Assembly: GCA_964499235.1 (NCBI GenBank)
Contig: CAZCKC010000005.1
Coordinates: 8,065 to 72,064, forward strand
Reading direction: 5' to 3'
From: JAFGRR01 sp964499235
GTDB lineage: Bacteria; Planctomycetota; Phycisphaerae; UBA1845; Fen-1342
DNA: 64,000 nt
In this document: positions 37,901 through 45,334 of the stretch, piece by piece
Layout: each line of letters starts with the position of its first letter
Position numbering within the stretch: position 1 is the stretch's first letter
Program-made: the position numbers and the translations under genes
The notes under the pieces: model-generated
What the model was told of the DNA's origin: nothing
Databases searched by the model: none
The model's input: the letters and a program-made list of their open reading frames with translations, nothing else

Positions 37901-38131
37901 CACGTCGACCGTGTTGCCGTCGACGACGATGTCGACTTCCCACGGGGTGAGGTTCGTGGGCGGGACGAAGGTCGTGCCGGGCTCCGACCAGGCGGGCAGG
38001 TTGGTGTGGGTCATCGCGTTTTCCCACCCGCGGCTGAAGTCGTCCTCGAACAGGATCGTGTTTGCGGCCGCCGACCCGGCAACGAGCAGGGTCAGACCGC
38101 CGATGAGGCCGTGTGTGCTAAGTCTTTGCAT
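34958..38131 (-). CDS. Giant secreted protein with four concanavalin-like modules and dockerin-like tail
   Basis: 1057 residues, ATG at 38131 with GGAGGGA upstream. Signal peptide: GLIGGLTLLVAGSAAA. Four tandem modules each contain a core such as WTDYTYEATIKARDNDGLG or WTDYTYSVDLQNLDDDGIG, then LLFRYQDE.N.YR and a P.G..VQK segment. These resemble LamG/DUF1080 beta-sandwich domains that bind or process glycans, but no catalytic residues were recognised. The tail holds two repeats: TNCDGAVDFFDIDPFVTALV and NGDGNVDFFDIDPFVGLLVE. It is a paralogue of the neighbour at 30782, probably by tandem duplication, followed by gain (or loss here) of the phosphoesterase. The pseudopilin at 38222 precedes it. 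Confidence 0.8.
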   Translation of the reverse strand: MQRLSTHGLIGGLTLLVAGSAAANTILFEDDFSRGWENAMTHTNLPAWSEPGTTFVPPTNLTPWEVDIVVDGNTVDVVVNGSVIASATDPDLTPGHVGVFSWANRGPLGSIFGPLTVTEGAATAYTENWLTDWRSVPISNSDGATSDLGISIGKRFFEPRIVDDTNFFTVATTTAPNTDFRGPGVVYAVPGAESWADYTVQTRILNTDDDGIGLLLYVTPTDDFYRLMFTSEVTVSGSWAPTDRAPQGLSVQKYKDGAWTQLYREDAESGGTPLFVYTPGVPFDVTATISTDDGTGDVSIDLEVIDDPDGAANLITYPTITDSSDPIAAGAPGLAQWGSSGCQWLSYGGVSTPFATAADTSVLVDDIFSATTFGDWTQYDNGSATPRWQLSLAGAAAYENSNAIPTQGAIFEPFVIVDESYTTASSYVYSVDLASDDNDGIGLVFGFEDLNNYWRVGFRAQGGTGFGFPQGTGIWKTVDGVTTPVVTVRPPRGNVHGIWLTKLPNRAIENVFNRGLSDGSGKDGVEFQGPRIAAGDVNWTDYTYEATIKARDNDGLGLLFRYQDELNHYRLTFASEEDLNPAGPAQGVTVQKVKNGTYSELFRDTTQTVDGGFTYDPLGTQAGESIGFAIFRVRVITSGGDFTVEVDGYEEVSQQWFENIYTASFSDGDPIANGKIGVHTWFHSDNEFSALSVTPAGDSGPAWEWGFGEPDPKGWEDVTAPTLGDPLNFVSITHSESPDPNLTAAGVAFSPDFGIGSFMGAGDTVWSGLGLRLGVDGAVVRDNRWASGTVFAVPDNPETPDYDPDLTRGTIDWEGPRIVAGADTWTDYTYSVDLQNLDDDGIGILFRYQDEDNFYRVSFQHQAGNTFGAAPRGVAVQKKMGGTWSEVFFSDDFVYTPRERWNVAITAIGGDFELTVTQLYGDVDGDGQTTYTWNFSDSEPITTGQIGLTCWGSNAGIGEADDNVLGTGLGWTEIWDGGAQFFDVLVTEPGSDDLVGDTNCDGAVDFFDIDPFVTALVSGQGTWEAEFDCDFVTVNDINGDGNVDFFDIDPFVGLLVE

Positions 38132-38205
38132 TATGCTTCCCTCCAAAGTGGTTTTGCGCAATCATCCGGAAAAGCTTCGGCTTCTAAGGCCGGCGCGGCC
38201 GCCGA

Positions 38206-38221
38206 CGGGCGGGATCGCCCG
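38206..38221 (-). terminator. Small stem-loop after the pseudopilin gene
   Basis: Perfect arms CGGGCG (38206-38211) and CGCCCG (38216-38221) with loop GGAT lie directly after the stop codon of the leftward pseudopilin gene. There is no T-run. It may reduce read-through into the giant gene that starts at 38131. Confidence 0.3.
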
Positions 38222-39145
38222 CTACCAGTTGCCGTGCGGCGGGATCCAGTCTGTCCGCCACTGCGGCGGCACCTCATTCCAGTAGGCCATGTCACTCTCG
38301 AAGAGCAGTTGCTGCGTGGTGTTGGGCGTGAACCAGGCCACGTGACCGTCGGCGAACCCCGAGTTCCACCCCTTGTCGCCGTGGTTGTCGTGCTCGTTGT
38401 CGGGGAAGTTGTTGTAGTCGACGCCGCCGGTCGGATCGCTCGGATCATCGCCGTCAAGGACCAGGATCACCTTGTCCGCCCGCTTCGTCATCTTGTCGGG
38501 CCGCTTCAGGACGTCCGGAAAGCCGTCCTGGTCGTCATCGTTGCCGCCTTTGGTGTCGTAGCGCCCGTCGGCGAACCGATCAAGCTGGTACCCATTCCAG
38601 TACTCGTAGCTGTGTCCGGTGGTAGTCCGGCGACCGCCGTTCGGTTCCTTCTTGTTGTTGTGATTGCCGTTGAGGTGCTGCGGCACTTCGATCCGGTGGG
38701 ACGTCGAGGGGCAGGTCAGCACCCCCCAATCGCGAATGTACTGCCCCGGAGCGGCCGTCGCCGGCTTGGCGTTCGGCAGAAAGACTGGCGTTCCGGGCTG
38801 GAACGAGTCATAGTCCATCGCCAAGGCAACCACCGAGTCGTCACCGATGATGTTCCCGCCGTTCGCCACGCCCCCCGGAACCGTCGGCGTATTGAATTTG
38901 CGCGCACCGAAGTCGTAGGTGACGTTGTACATGTACCACTTCTGATCGTGGTCCTCCGCGTAGTACATCATCGCCTGCAGGATCTGCCGGAGGTTGCTGC
39001 GGTCGGTCACCTCCTTCGCCTGCTCCCGCGCATTGTTCAGCGACGGCAGCAGGATCGAGATCAACAACGCAATAATCGCGACGACGACCAGCAGCTCGAT
39101 CAGCGTGAAGCCGGCCCGGCCACGGGGTTGCACTCTGCTCGGCAT
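38222..39145 (-). CDS. Pseudopilin-like protein, prepilin N-terminal cleavage/methylation domain
   Basis: 307 residues; ATG 39145 is preferred because AAAGGA lies about 9 bp upstream (39169 is an alternative). Leader ending RAG, then FTLIELLVVVAIIALLISIL with Glu at +5, followed by one membrane helix. The C-terminal motif H-x2-G...GFADGHVAWF is that of the planctomycete H-x-G-DGH pseudopilin family. Several Asp/Asn-rich stretches (GGNDDDQDGFPD) may bind Ca. It precedes two paralogous giant dockerin-like proteins on the same strand. Confidence 0.87.
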   Translation of the reverse strand: MPSRVQPRGRAGFTLIELLVVVAIIALLISILLPSLNNAREQAKEVTDRSNLRQILQAMMYYAEDHDQKWYMYNVTYDFGARKFNTPTVPGGVANGGNIIGDDSVVALAMDYDSFQPGTPVFLPNAKPATAAPGQYIRDWGVLTCPSTSHRIEVPQHLNGNHNNKKEPNGGRRTTTGHSYEYWNGYQLDRFADGRYDTKGGNDDDQDGFPDVLKRPDKMTKRADKVILVLDGDDPSDPTGGVDYNNFPDNEHDNHGDKGWNSGFADGHVAWFTPNTTQQLLFESDMAYWNEVPPQWRTDWIPPHGNW

Positions 39146-39220
39146 ATGCGATTGTCCTTTCATCAGCATCTGTCCAGTGGGCGCTAGCGGGTGGTCAACG
39201 AGGCCTCTTGCGGTGCAGCC

Positions 39221-39820
39221 TCACGCCTGCACCGGGCGATACAGCAGGAACTCCCCCCACGGCGTCTGCACGATCCAGCGGTCCGGGCCATCCGCCGCGG
39301 CCGCTTCGCCTTCGTCAGCCGCGTTCTCGCCGTCCGCCGCCGCGGGTGCNNNNNNNNNNNNNNNNNNNNNNNNNNNNNNNNNNNNNNNNNNNNNNNNNNN
39401 NNNNNNNNNNNNNNNNNNNNNNNNNNNNNNNNNNNNNNNNNNNNNNNNNGCCGGGGCCGCGCCCGGCGCGGGGCGGAACGTGAGCTCGAACGGCTGCTTC
39501 TCGATCGACTTGGCCGCGCCCGAATAGTCCCGCTGCGGCGTGATCGTCACGGTCGGCTCGGGGGCCGCCGGATCACCCTGCATCTCCCAACTGCCGCCAT
39601 GCGAGTAGAGCAACCCGCGTTCGGCCTGCGGGTCGAGAATCTCAAATTGGTACTGGCCGTCAGCCATGAAACGAGCCATGACGTGCTGGCGGCCATCCTG
39701 TGACACCCCTTCCCAGACTCCCGAAACCGGTAACGGCGTCGCGGCTTCATTACCCCCGCCGCAACCGACAACGAGCACCGGGATTGCGAACGACATGCAG
39801 AGAACAAGTGCTCTGAGCAT
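39221..39820 (-). CDS. Small lipoprotein of unknown function (contains N gap)
   Basis: About 199 codons as written, with 100 N at 39350-39449. The ATG at 39820 is followed by a lipoprotein signal: hydrophobic LVLCMSFAIPVLVVG and lipobox LVVGC (Cys about residue 20). The body (SGVWEGVSQDGRQHVMARF..DGQYQFEI) looks like a lipocalin- or META-like small beta-barrel. The gap falls in an Ala/Pro/Glu-rich linker before a conserved-looking end (GPDRWIVQTPWGEFLLYRP). The length of the linker is therefore uncertain. It is 75 bp upstream of the pseudopilin on the same strand. Confidence 0.6.
   Translation of the reverse strand: MLRALVLCMSFAIPVLVVGCGGGNEAATPLPVSGVWEGVSQDGRQHVMARFMADGQYQFEILDPQAERGLLYSHGGSWEMQGDPAAPEPTVTITPQRDYSGAAKSIEKQPFELTFRPAPGAAPXXXXXXXXXXXXXXXXXXXXXXXXXXXXXXXXXXAPAAADGENAADEGEAAAADGPDRWIVQTPWGEFLLYRPVQA
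39350..39449. other. Assembly gap (100 N)
   Basis: The edges show no useful overlap. The gap sits in a GC-rich Ala-coding linker of the lipoprotein gene, the kind of low-complexity sequence that short reads fail to bridge. Confidence 0.8.
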
Positions 39821-40093
39821 CAAGGCTCCGACCAGCGTGGGTGTCACTAAGTGGGGTGCAGCTTCACGGCCGCCACTGAAAGGGTGTCGCAGCACAGCAA
39901 CACGGCGATCACTGCCATCACAGGCTGCAAGGTAGGGGCGCTTGATGAGGTTTCGATCAGTCCATCGTAAAGATGTTGCAAATAATGCGACGGACGGGCC
40001 TTCGCCGCCCCTGGCAGCCAGGGCCGATCAGGCAATTGTTGACACTTTCCGCTGCCATTCCCGGCGCTGCTGCGGGACGTTGCGTAGTGGTGG

Positions 40094-41509
40094 CTACTGG
40101 GCGTTGACGTGCCGCTCCCAGCCGACCGGCTGCGTCCACGCTTTCTGCCGCTGGCCCGGGTACGACGGGTCCTTGGCCGGCTGGTCGGAGGTGATCGTCG
40201 CCCGAACGAAGAGCTCATCGCCCCGCAGCTGGTAGCGACCCTTCAGCCCCGTAACCGTTTTCAGCACGGTCCCCACATCAGGCGAATACTGTCGCGTGAT
40301 GTCGCTCCGCGGGTTGCCCTCGTCGTCCAGCACCGGCTTGCTGGTCCGGTCATAGCTTTCGCGGGTGCCGATGAACTCGATCGTGAACTCGGCGTCGCCG
40401 TCCGGCTCGATCTCCAACTCGAGCACGCCCGCGTCGCGGTCGTACGCCAGCTTCCGCAGCGTTACCCCCGACGAAGCATAGAAGTCGCCGGCCCGCATCG
40501 CGCCGATGAGCGCCTCCGGCGTCAACTCCGCCGCCCGCACCATGATCCACCCCCGCCCCGGCGTCACGTTCCGCCGGCCGTGATAGGTGTGCGAATCGTC
40601 GGTTGCCATTCCGTAGACCGGCCGGGCGTCGAGCTGGTCGATCCGGATCGTGTTCGCAATGTCCCAGAGCCGCTCGTCGCCCGGCCGCGGCCCCCCGCCG
40701 CGGTGGTTGATCGACGGGTGCCCGTTGTAGACCTCCATGAAGTTGCCCTCGACCACCCTGGCGATGTTCTCGGCCGTGATCGCCCAGCCGAAGTTCGGAT
40801 GGTTGAGGTGGGCGAGGATCGGCTGGCCGGTCTCGGCCTGCTGCTGCTTCACGGCGTTGTAGATGTTCCGCACGGTGTCCTCGACCGAGGAGCCCCGCTG
40901 CGGCGGGATCAGGTGCTTGAGGTTGATCGCGTTGATGTGGATCGGCTTGCCGCCGAAGCCGTCGCTGATTTCCTCGCCCGGCAGCACGAGGAACTTGTCC
41001 GGCGCCTCGAACAGCACGCGGTAATCCTCGAGGGTCTTGAGCCGGACCTGCTCGGTCCCGTCAATCGTGCGGGTCTCGATCCAGCCGTCGTCGAAGCGAT
41101 CGCGGTACTTCGTCAGCACGTCGTCGTGCCCGCCGGCCCGCTTGATCACCCACGAAACATCGACCCAGCGCTGCTTGTCGGCCAGAATGTTGTGATCCGA
41201 CAGCGCCACGAAGTCGTAGTCACGCTGGTGGTACCAGTCGACGATCATCTCCGGAAAGTCGTTCCCGTCACTCCAGAGCGAGTGCGCATGCGTGTTGCCC
41301 TTGTACCACCGCGTCGGCGCCGACGTGACCCGCTCGCGCTGGGCCGGCGCCTCGACCCGCGCCTCGGCCAGCTCGACCCGCCCCTCGTCGGCCACTGCCG
41401 TTTCCGTCGACTGCGCCCAGACGGCCGTGACCGCGAGCGTGCACAGGACGGCGACCGAGCCGGCGGCGAAGAGCATCCGGGCGTGACAACGGCTGGAACG
41501 AGCAGGCAT
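40094..41509 (-). CDS. Exported PHP-type (CehA/McbA family) metallohydrolase
   Basis: 471 residues; ATG 41509 with GGGAGA upstream. Signal peptide: FAAGSVAVLCTLAVTAVWAQ. PHP-like motifs follow: YKGNTHAHSLWSDG (metal-binding H-x-H), ALSDHN, LPGEEIS, LAHLNHPNFGW and GMATDDSHTYHG, which together supply the usual His/Asp/Glu metal ligands. A beta-sandwich C-terminal region (about 350-460) follows. The PHP superfamily includes phosphoesterases; CehA/McbA relatives hydrolyse esters. The real substrate cannot be read from the sequence. The neighbour on the other strand is a Tat-exported metallophosphatase. Confidence 0.85.
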   Translation of the reverse strand: MPARSSRCHARMLFAAGSVAVLCTLAVTAVWAQSTETAVADEGRVELAEARVEAPAQRERVTSAPTRWYKGNTHAHSLWSDGNDFPEMIVDWYHQRDYDFVALSDHNILADKQRWVDVSWVIKRAGGHDDVLTKYRDRFDDGWIETRTIDGTEQVRLKTLEDYRVLFEAPDKFLVLPGEEISDGFGGKPIHINAINLKHLIPPQRGSSVEDTVRNIYNAVKQQQAETGQPILAHLNHPNFGWAITAENIARVVEGNFMEVYNGHPSINHRGGGPRPGDERLWDIANTIRIDQLDARPVYGMATDDSHTYHGRRNVTPGRGWIMVRAAELTPEALIGAMRAGDFYASSGVTLRKLAYDRDAGVLELEIEPDGDAEFTIEFIGTRESYDRTSKPVLDDEGNPRSDITRQYSPDVGTVLKTVTGLKGRYQLRGDELFVRATITSDQPAKDPSYPGQRQKAWTQPVGWERHVNAQ

Positions 41510-41933
41510 GGTGTTTCTCCCGAGTGTGGGGTGACGCAAGACGAGCCCCGCGCGGGATGAGCCCACCCGAGCGAATCGAACGCTCGTTCGGTGGGCCCCG
41601 TGCGGCGGCTGGGGCGGAGATATAACACGTTTTCGCCGGCCGATTGTTAGCGCTTGCTTAAAAATTGCCCGCGCGGGGAAGTTCGCGTTGCCGCCGCCGN
41701 NNNNNNNNNNNNNNNNNNNNNNNNNNNNNNNNNNNNNNNNNNNNNNNNNNNNNNNNNNNNNNNNNNNNNNNNNNNNNNNNNNNNNNNNNNNNNNNNNNNT
41801 GTTAGCGCTTGCTTAAAAATTGCCCGCGCGGGGAAGTTCGCGTTGCCGCCGCCGCCCGACGGGCTTCTATTGCACGCTGGCAAGTGCGAACGTGCGGGCG
41901 TTCGCTCTGCGAAGTCTTCACGAGGAGCGCAGC
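41510..41933. other. Divergent promoter region with an artefactual N gap
   Basis: This region lies between two divergent hydrolase genes. A leftward -10 candidate TTATAT is read on the minus strand at 41620-41625. The 55 bases at 41645-41699 and 41800-41854 are identical because of the gap artefact, so the AGCGCT-centred motif in them (GTTAGCGCTTGCTTAA) is really single-copy. The true region is about 270 bp long. Confidence 0.45.
41700..41799. other. Assembly gap (100 N) flanked by identical 55-bp ends
   Basis: The sequence at 41645-41699 equals that at 41800-41854 base for base, as at 27432 and 50237. It is an unmerged contig overlap. Confidence 0.9.
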
Positions 41934-42938
41934 ATGGTGACGCCGGATCTGACGGCAGTGCGGACCTCGCGCCGACAGGTCCTCAAGGCCGGGCTCAGCG
42001 GCCTGCTCCTGCCCTTCGCCCCGCGGCCGGCGGCGGCCGCCGCCTCAGCCAAGCCGATCACCTTCGGCGTCCTCGCCGACCTGCACCACGGTCTCGCCCC
42101 GGACGCGCAGCCGCGGCTCGAGACGTTCATGGTCGCCGCCGAGGAGGCGCGTTGCGACGCCATCATCCAGCTCGGCGACTTCAACTACGCCGACGCCGCC
42201 AGCGCCGCGTGCACCCGGCTCTGGCAGCAGTTCCGCGGCCCGCGCTACCACGTTCTCGGCAACCACGACATGGACAAAGTGAACAAGGCCGCCGTCGCGC
42301 AGGCCTGGCAGATGCCCGGCCGCTTCTACAGCTTCGACCGCGGCGGTTTTCACTTCGTCGTCCTCGACCGCAACAATCTCAGGACCGACGACGGCTACGT
42401 GCCCTACGCGAACGCCAACTTCTACGTCTCCGGCGCCGTGCGGGCGTTCGCCGACCCGCCCCAGCTCGAGTGGCTCGCCGCCGACCTCGCCCGCACCGAT
42501 CGCCCGACGGTCGTCTTCGTCCACCAGGGTCTCGGCATGAACGACGAAGCGGCGGCGAATCCCAACCACCCGAACCACGCCCTCGAGAAAACCCTCGAGC
42601 AGCCGCGGCTTGACGGGCGCCCCAGCCCGGTCGTCGCCTGCTTCTGCGGCCACCACCACGTCGACCGCCACCGCCGCAAGCACGGCGTGCACTACGTCTG
42701 GCTCAACAGCGCGTCGTACCACTGGGTCGGCGCCCGGTATGGCCGGATGGCGTTCTACGAGGATTCACTGTTCGCGCTGCTCACGTTGGACCCCGGCGGC
42801 GTGATCGCGATCCGCGGGCGCGCAAGCACCTGGCGGCCGCCGACGCCCGCCGACCGCGGTTTCCCCGGCGTCGCCGGCCTTGCCGCCAAGATCAGCGACC
42901 GCCAACTGGCATTCAGCCCGCCCGCCCAGTCGCCGTGA
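41934..42938 (+). CDS. Tat-exported calcineurin-like metallophosphatase
   Basis: 334 residues; ATG 41934 with GAGGAG 6 bp upstream. The N-terminus has a twin-arginine signal, TSRRQVLKAGLSGLLLPFA, so it is exported folded, which fits a metalloenzyme. Motifs in order: LADLHHG (D-x-H), QLGDFNY, LGNHDMD, FVHQGLG and CGHHHVDRHRR, the full metallophosphoesterase ligand set. Similar planctomycete proteins are annotated as metallophosphatases or alkaline-phosphatase-like. It stands alone on the plus strand and converges on the V-ATPase operon. Confidence 0.88.
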   Translation: MVTPDLTAVRTSRRQVLKAGLSGLLLPFAPRPAAAAASAKPITFGVLADLHHGLAPDAQPRLETFMVAAEEARCDAIIQLGDFNYADAASAACTRLWQQFRGPRYHVLGNHDMDKVNKAAVAQAWQMPGRFYSFDRGGFHFVVLDRNNLRTDDGYVPYANANFYVSGAVRAFADPPQLEWLAADLARTDRPTVVFVHQGLGMNDEAAANPNHPNHALEKTLEQPRLDGRPSPVVACFCGHHHVDRHRRKHGVHYVWLNSASYHWVGARYGRMAFYEDSLFALLTLDPGGVIAIRGRASTWRPPTPADRGFPGVAGLAAKISDRQLAFSPPAQSP

Positions 42939-43035
42939 AGCATCGACTGCCGCGAGGCCGGTAGCCCCGGAAGACCGCGCGACCCGCGCACGCCACGGGA
43001 CGCTGCCCGGTACCCTGGCAAGCACTTGAAAGCGA

Positions 43036-43051
43036 CCCGGTTCCGTCCGGG
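43036..43051 (-). terminator. Short stem-loop at the end of the V-ATPase operon
   Basis: Arms CCCGG (43036-43040) and CCGGG (43047-43051) with a six-base loop lie 2 bases beyond the atpK stop. On the minus strand CGCTTTC follows. It may be a weak terminator. Confidence 0.35.
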
Positions 43052-43052
43052 C

Positions 43053-43562
43053 TTATGCCACCGAAGGAACCATGCCGAGCAGGAAGACCATCGCAAAGAT
43101 GCCGACGGTCTCGACGATGCCCATCGCGATGATGATGAAGGCAAAGCCCTTTCCTTCGCCCTCGCTGAGGGCCCGGATGCCCGCGGCGCCGACAAGGCCC
43201 TGCATCCAGGCCGAGAGCATCTCGGCGAAACCCGCCGCCAGGCCGATGCCCAGCAGCAAGCCGGCGTCGCCGACCATGATCTCGCCTTCGGTGAACACGC
43301 GCCGCATGTTGTTCATGACGATCATCGCGTAAAGCGTCTGGCTGATCGGCATGCCCAGCAAAATGATGTAGCTGAAGCTGAGCCGTCGCCCGGCCCGGGA
43401 CTCCTTCGCCCACGCACCGGCGGCCGCCTGTCCGGCCATGCCGATACCGATGGCGCTGCCGAGCGCGGCCAACCCCAGGGCCAGCACGTCGCCCATTTCG
43501 CCGAGGAAACGCCAGTAGGTGCCCTGCTGGACGGCCAAGAGGATTGCAGTCTGAGCGGTCAT
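43053..43562 (-). CDS. atpK: V-type ATPase membrane rotor subunit K
   Basis: 169 residues with four membrane helices in two fused hairpins, as in 16-kDa proteolipids. The ion-site residues can be placed against Enterococcus hirae NtpK: PISQTLY (Ser74, Gln75, Tyr78; T64, Q65, Y68 there), MQGLVGAAGI (Gln121; Q110) and IVETVG (Glu151; E139). All side-chain ligands of the Na+ site are thus present or conservatively replaced (Ser for Thr). Only the second hairpin carries the essential Glu. It is the last gene of the operon; its ATG overlaps the atpI stop (TAATG). Confidence 0.93.
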   Translation of the reverse strand: MTAQTAILLAVQQGTYWRFLGEMGDVLALGLAALGSAIGIGMAGQAAAGAWAKESRAGRRLSFSYIILLGMPISQTLYAMIVMNNMRRVFTEGEIMVGDAGLLLGIGLAAGFAEMLSAWMQGLVGAAGIRALSEGEGKGFAFIIIAMGIVETVGIFAMVFLLGMVPSVA

Positions 43563-45334
43563 TATGCCTTTTGCTCCTGTGCGCTTGCTTCACCGAACGG
43601 GTTGTAGGGATAGCCTGTCCACTGCATGCCGAGGTTGGTCGCGAACTCGAGCATGTTGAGGCGCACGCCGTGCGCGAACATTGCGATGAGCACCAGGCCG
43701 ACGTTCAGGCTGTGCCCGAACACCAGGACCAGCACCGCGACCCACTGGTACGGCATGTCCGCCGCAAGCTCGTTAAAGCTCGTGGCGAGCACGGCGCTCG
43801 CCAGGCCGACGGCCATCAGGCGGACGTAGCTGATCACGTCGGAAAACGCCGACAGCATCGACAGCGGAAAGTTCGCGATGCCGAGGGCGATCATCACCAG
43901 GATATTGCGGCTCGGCTTGTGGAAGACGATCGCCAGCGCTGCACCGACGATCAGCAGCATCGGCCACGGCGTGTCCCAGCCCATCGGCGCGCGCAATACG
44001 AACATCCGCACGACGCCGTACATGCCCCAGATAAAGATGGCCCAGCCGACCTTGCTCAGCGCCCGCAGCTCCGGCCAGTAGTGAACCGCCTGCCAGAGCT
44101 GAGCGAGGCTCAGGTGAATCGCGCCGATCGTGAAGCTCAGGTGCATGAGCAGCGTGCGGGAGCGTTCGGTGAGATCGACGGGCAGGAAGGGCTTATAGAG
44201 CGTCACCCCAAAGAAGCTGCCGCACAGCAAGCCCCACAGCAGGGCCGCCCCGCCGACCACGATCAGCAACTGCGTGAACGCGCCACCGAGCTGGCGTGCC
44301 ACGAATCGATACAGCAACAGCGGCGCCAGCATGAGCAGGAGCCCGTAACCGCCGTCGCTGATCAGGATCGCCGTGAAAATCGGCAGGGCAACCATGAACG
44401 GGGCCGACAGATCGAATTCGCGGTAACCCGGCACCGTGCCGAGCAGATCGAGCATGCCGCGGATCGGCCGAACCAGCTTCGGGGACCGCAGCAGCGTGGG
44501 CGGCTCCTCGTCTGGCTCGGGTGTGATCAACTCGACGGCCGCGGGAACGCCGGCCTGCTCCAACTCGACCGGCAGCGTCTCGACCGCATCGATCGGGACC
44601 CAGCCCCGTACGGCGAACAGGTCGCCGCCCTCGAGGCCGCTGCGGCGGGCGGCGGTGAACGCGGCCTGACGCTGCAGGCGGTCCCGTTCCACGCGCAGGT
44701 CGGGCAGCCGCGGGACCAGCTGGCCCAGCAGTCGCTGATCGGCGCGCAGTTGCTCCTGGATCTTCGTGGCCTCGGCCCTGATCGAAGGCGCGTCGCGGCC
44801 CGGAAGCGGCACGGGCGTGCTGCCGACGGGGAGGGCGACCGCCCCATCGCGGGTCGCAACCGCCACGAGACGGTTGCGGTTCGCGGCCGCCGCGACGTCC
44901 ACCAGGCAATCCGCCTGCACCTGATCCACGGCGTTGCGCGGAACCAGGTAGAAGCGCACGTCGACGCCCGCGCCACGCAGCGCTTCGATCTGCTCGAGAC
45001 GCAGGTCGCCCCAGACGCTGATCTCTTCGAGTTCGCGGTGCAGTTGCGCGAGGGTGTGGCGCAGCTCAGCCGCACGACGCTCGATCTCCAGCGCGGTCTC
45101 CGCCACCTGGTCGACCGGCAGCTCGGCGGGCGGCTGCACGGGATGGACTTGCTCGAGGAGCTGGATGGCCCGGGCCAGCCGATCGACTTCCTGGCGGACC
45201 TCCTCGTCGGGGACCGCGCGTTGCGACGACACGGGCGTGAGGTGAACCACGCCAATGCGGCTCAGGTTCGTCAGCAGGGCGTCCCGCTGATGGGCCCGCG
45301 CGGCGATGTAAGCTTTGCGCATCGGCACGATCAT
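43562..45334 (-). CDS. atpI: V-type ATPase stator/membrane subunit I (a-subunit)
   Basis: 590 residues from ATG 45334, overlapping the atpD stop (ATGA). The N-terminal half (1-330) is soluble, with coiled-coil stretches around residues 60-110 and 185-215. The C-terminal half has about seven membrane helices, with GDGGYGLLL-like SDGGYGLLLMLAPLLLYRF and FSDVISYVRLMAVGLAS. The Arg in SYVRLMAVGL is the essential stator arginine of the family. The protein carries ions past the K ring and anchors the peripheral stalk. Confidence 0.94.
   Translation of the reverse strand: MIVPMRKAYIAARAHQRDALLTNLSRIGVVHLTPVSSQRAVPDEEVRQEVDRLARAIQLLEQVHPVQPPAELPVDQVAETALEIERRAAELRHTLAQLHRELEEISVWGDLRLEQIEALRGAGVDVRFYLVPRNAVDQVQADCLVDVAAAANRNRLVAVATRDGAVALPVGSTPVPLPGRDAPSIRAEATKIQEQLRADQRLLGQLVPRLPDLRVERDRLQRQAAFTAARRSGLEGGDLFAVRGWVPIDAVETLPVELEQAGVPAAVELITPEPDEEPPTLLRSPKLVRPIRGMLDLLGTVPGYREFDLSAPFMVALPIFTAILISDGGYGLLLMLAPLLLYRFVARQLGGAFTQLLIVVGGAALLWGLLCGSFFGVTLYKPFLPVDLTERSRTLLMHLSFTIGAIHLSLAQLWQAVHYWPELRALSKVGWAIFIWGMYGVVRMFVLRAPMGWDTPWPMLLIVGAALAIVFHKPSRNILVMIALGIANFPLSMLSAFSDVISYVRLMAVGLASAVLATSFNELAADMPYQWVAVLVLVFGHSLNVGLVLIAMFAHGVRLNMLEFATNLGMQWTGYPYNPFGEASAQEQKA

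Noticed and set aside
39847..40218. Minus-strand frame with a hydrophobic end between the lipoprotein and the PHP gene
   Set aside because: It overlaps the end of the PHP-type gene and no ribosome site or conserved part is seen; only the last 25 residues look like a signal, which can occur by chance.
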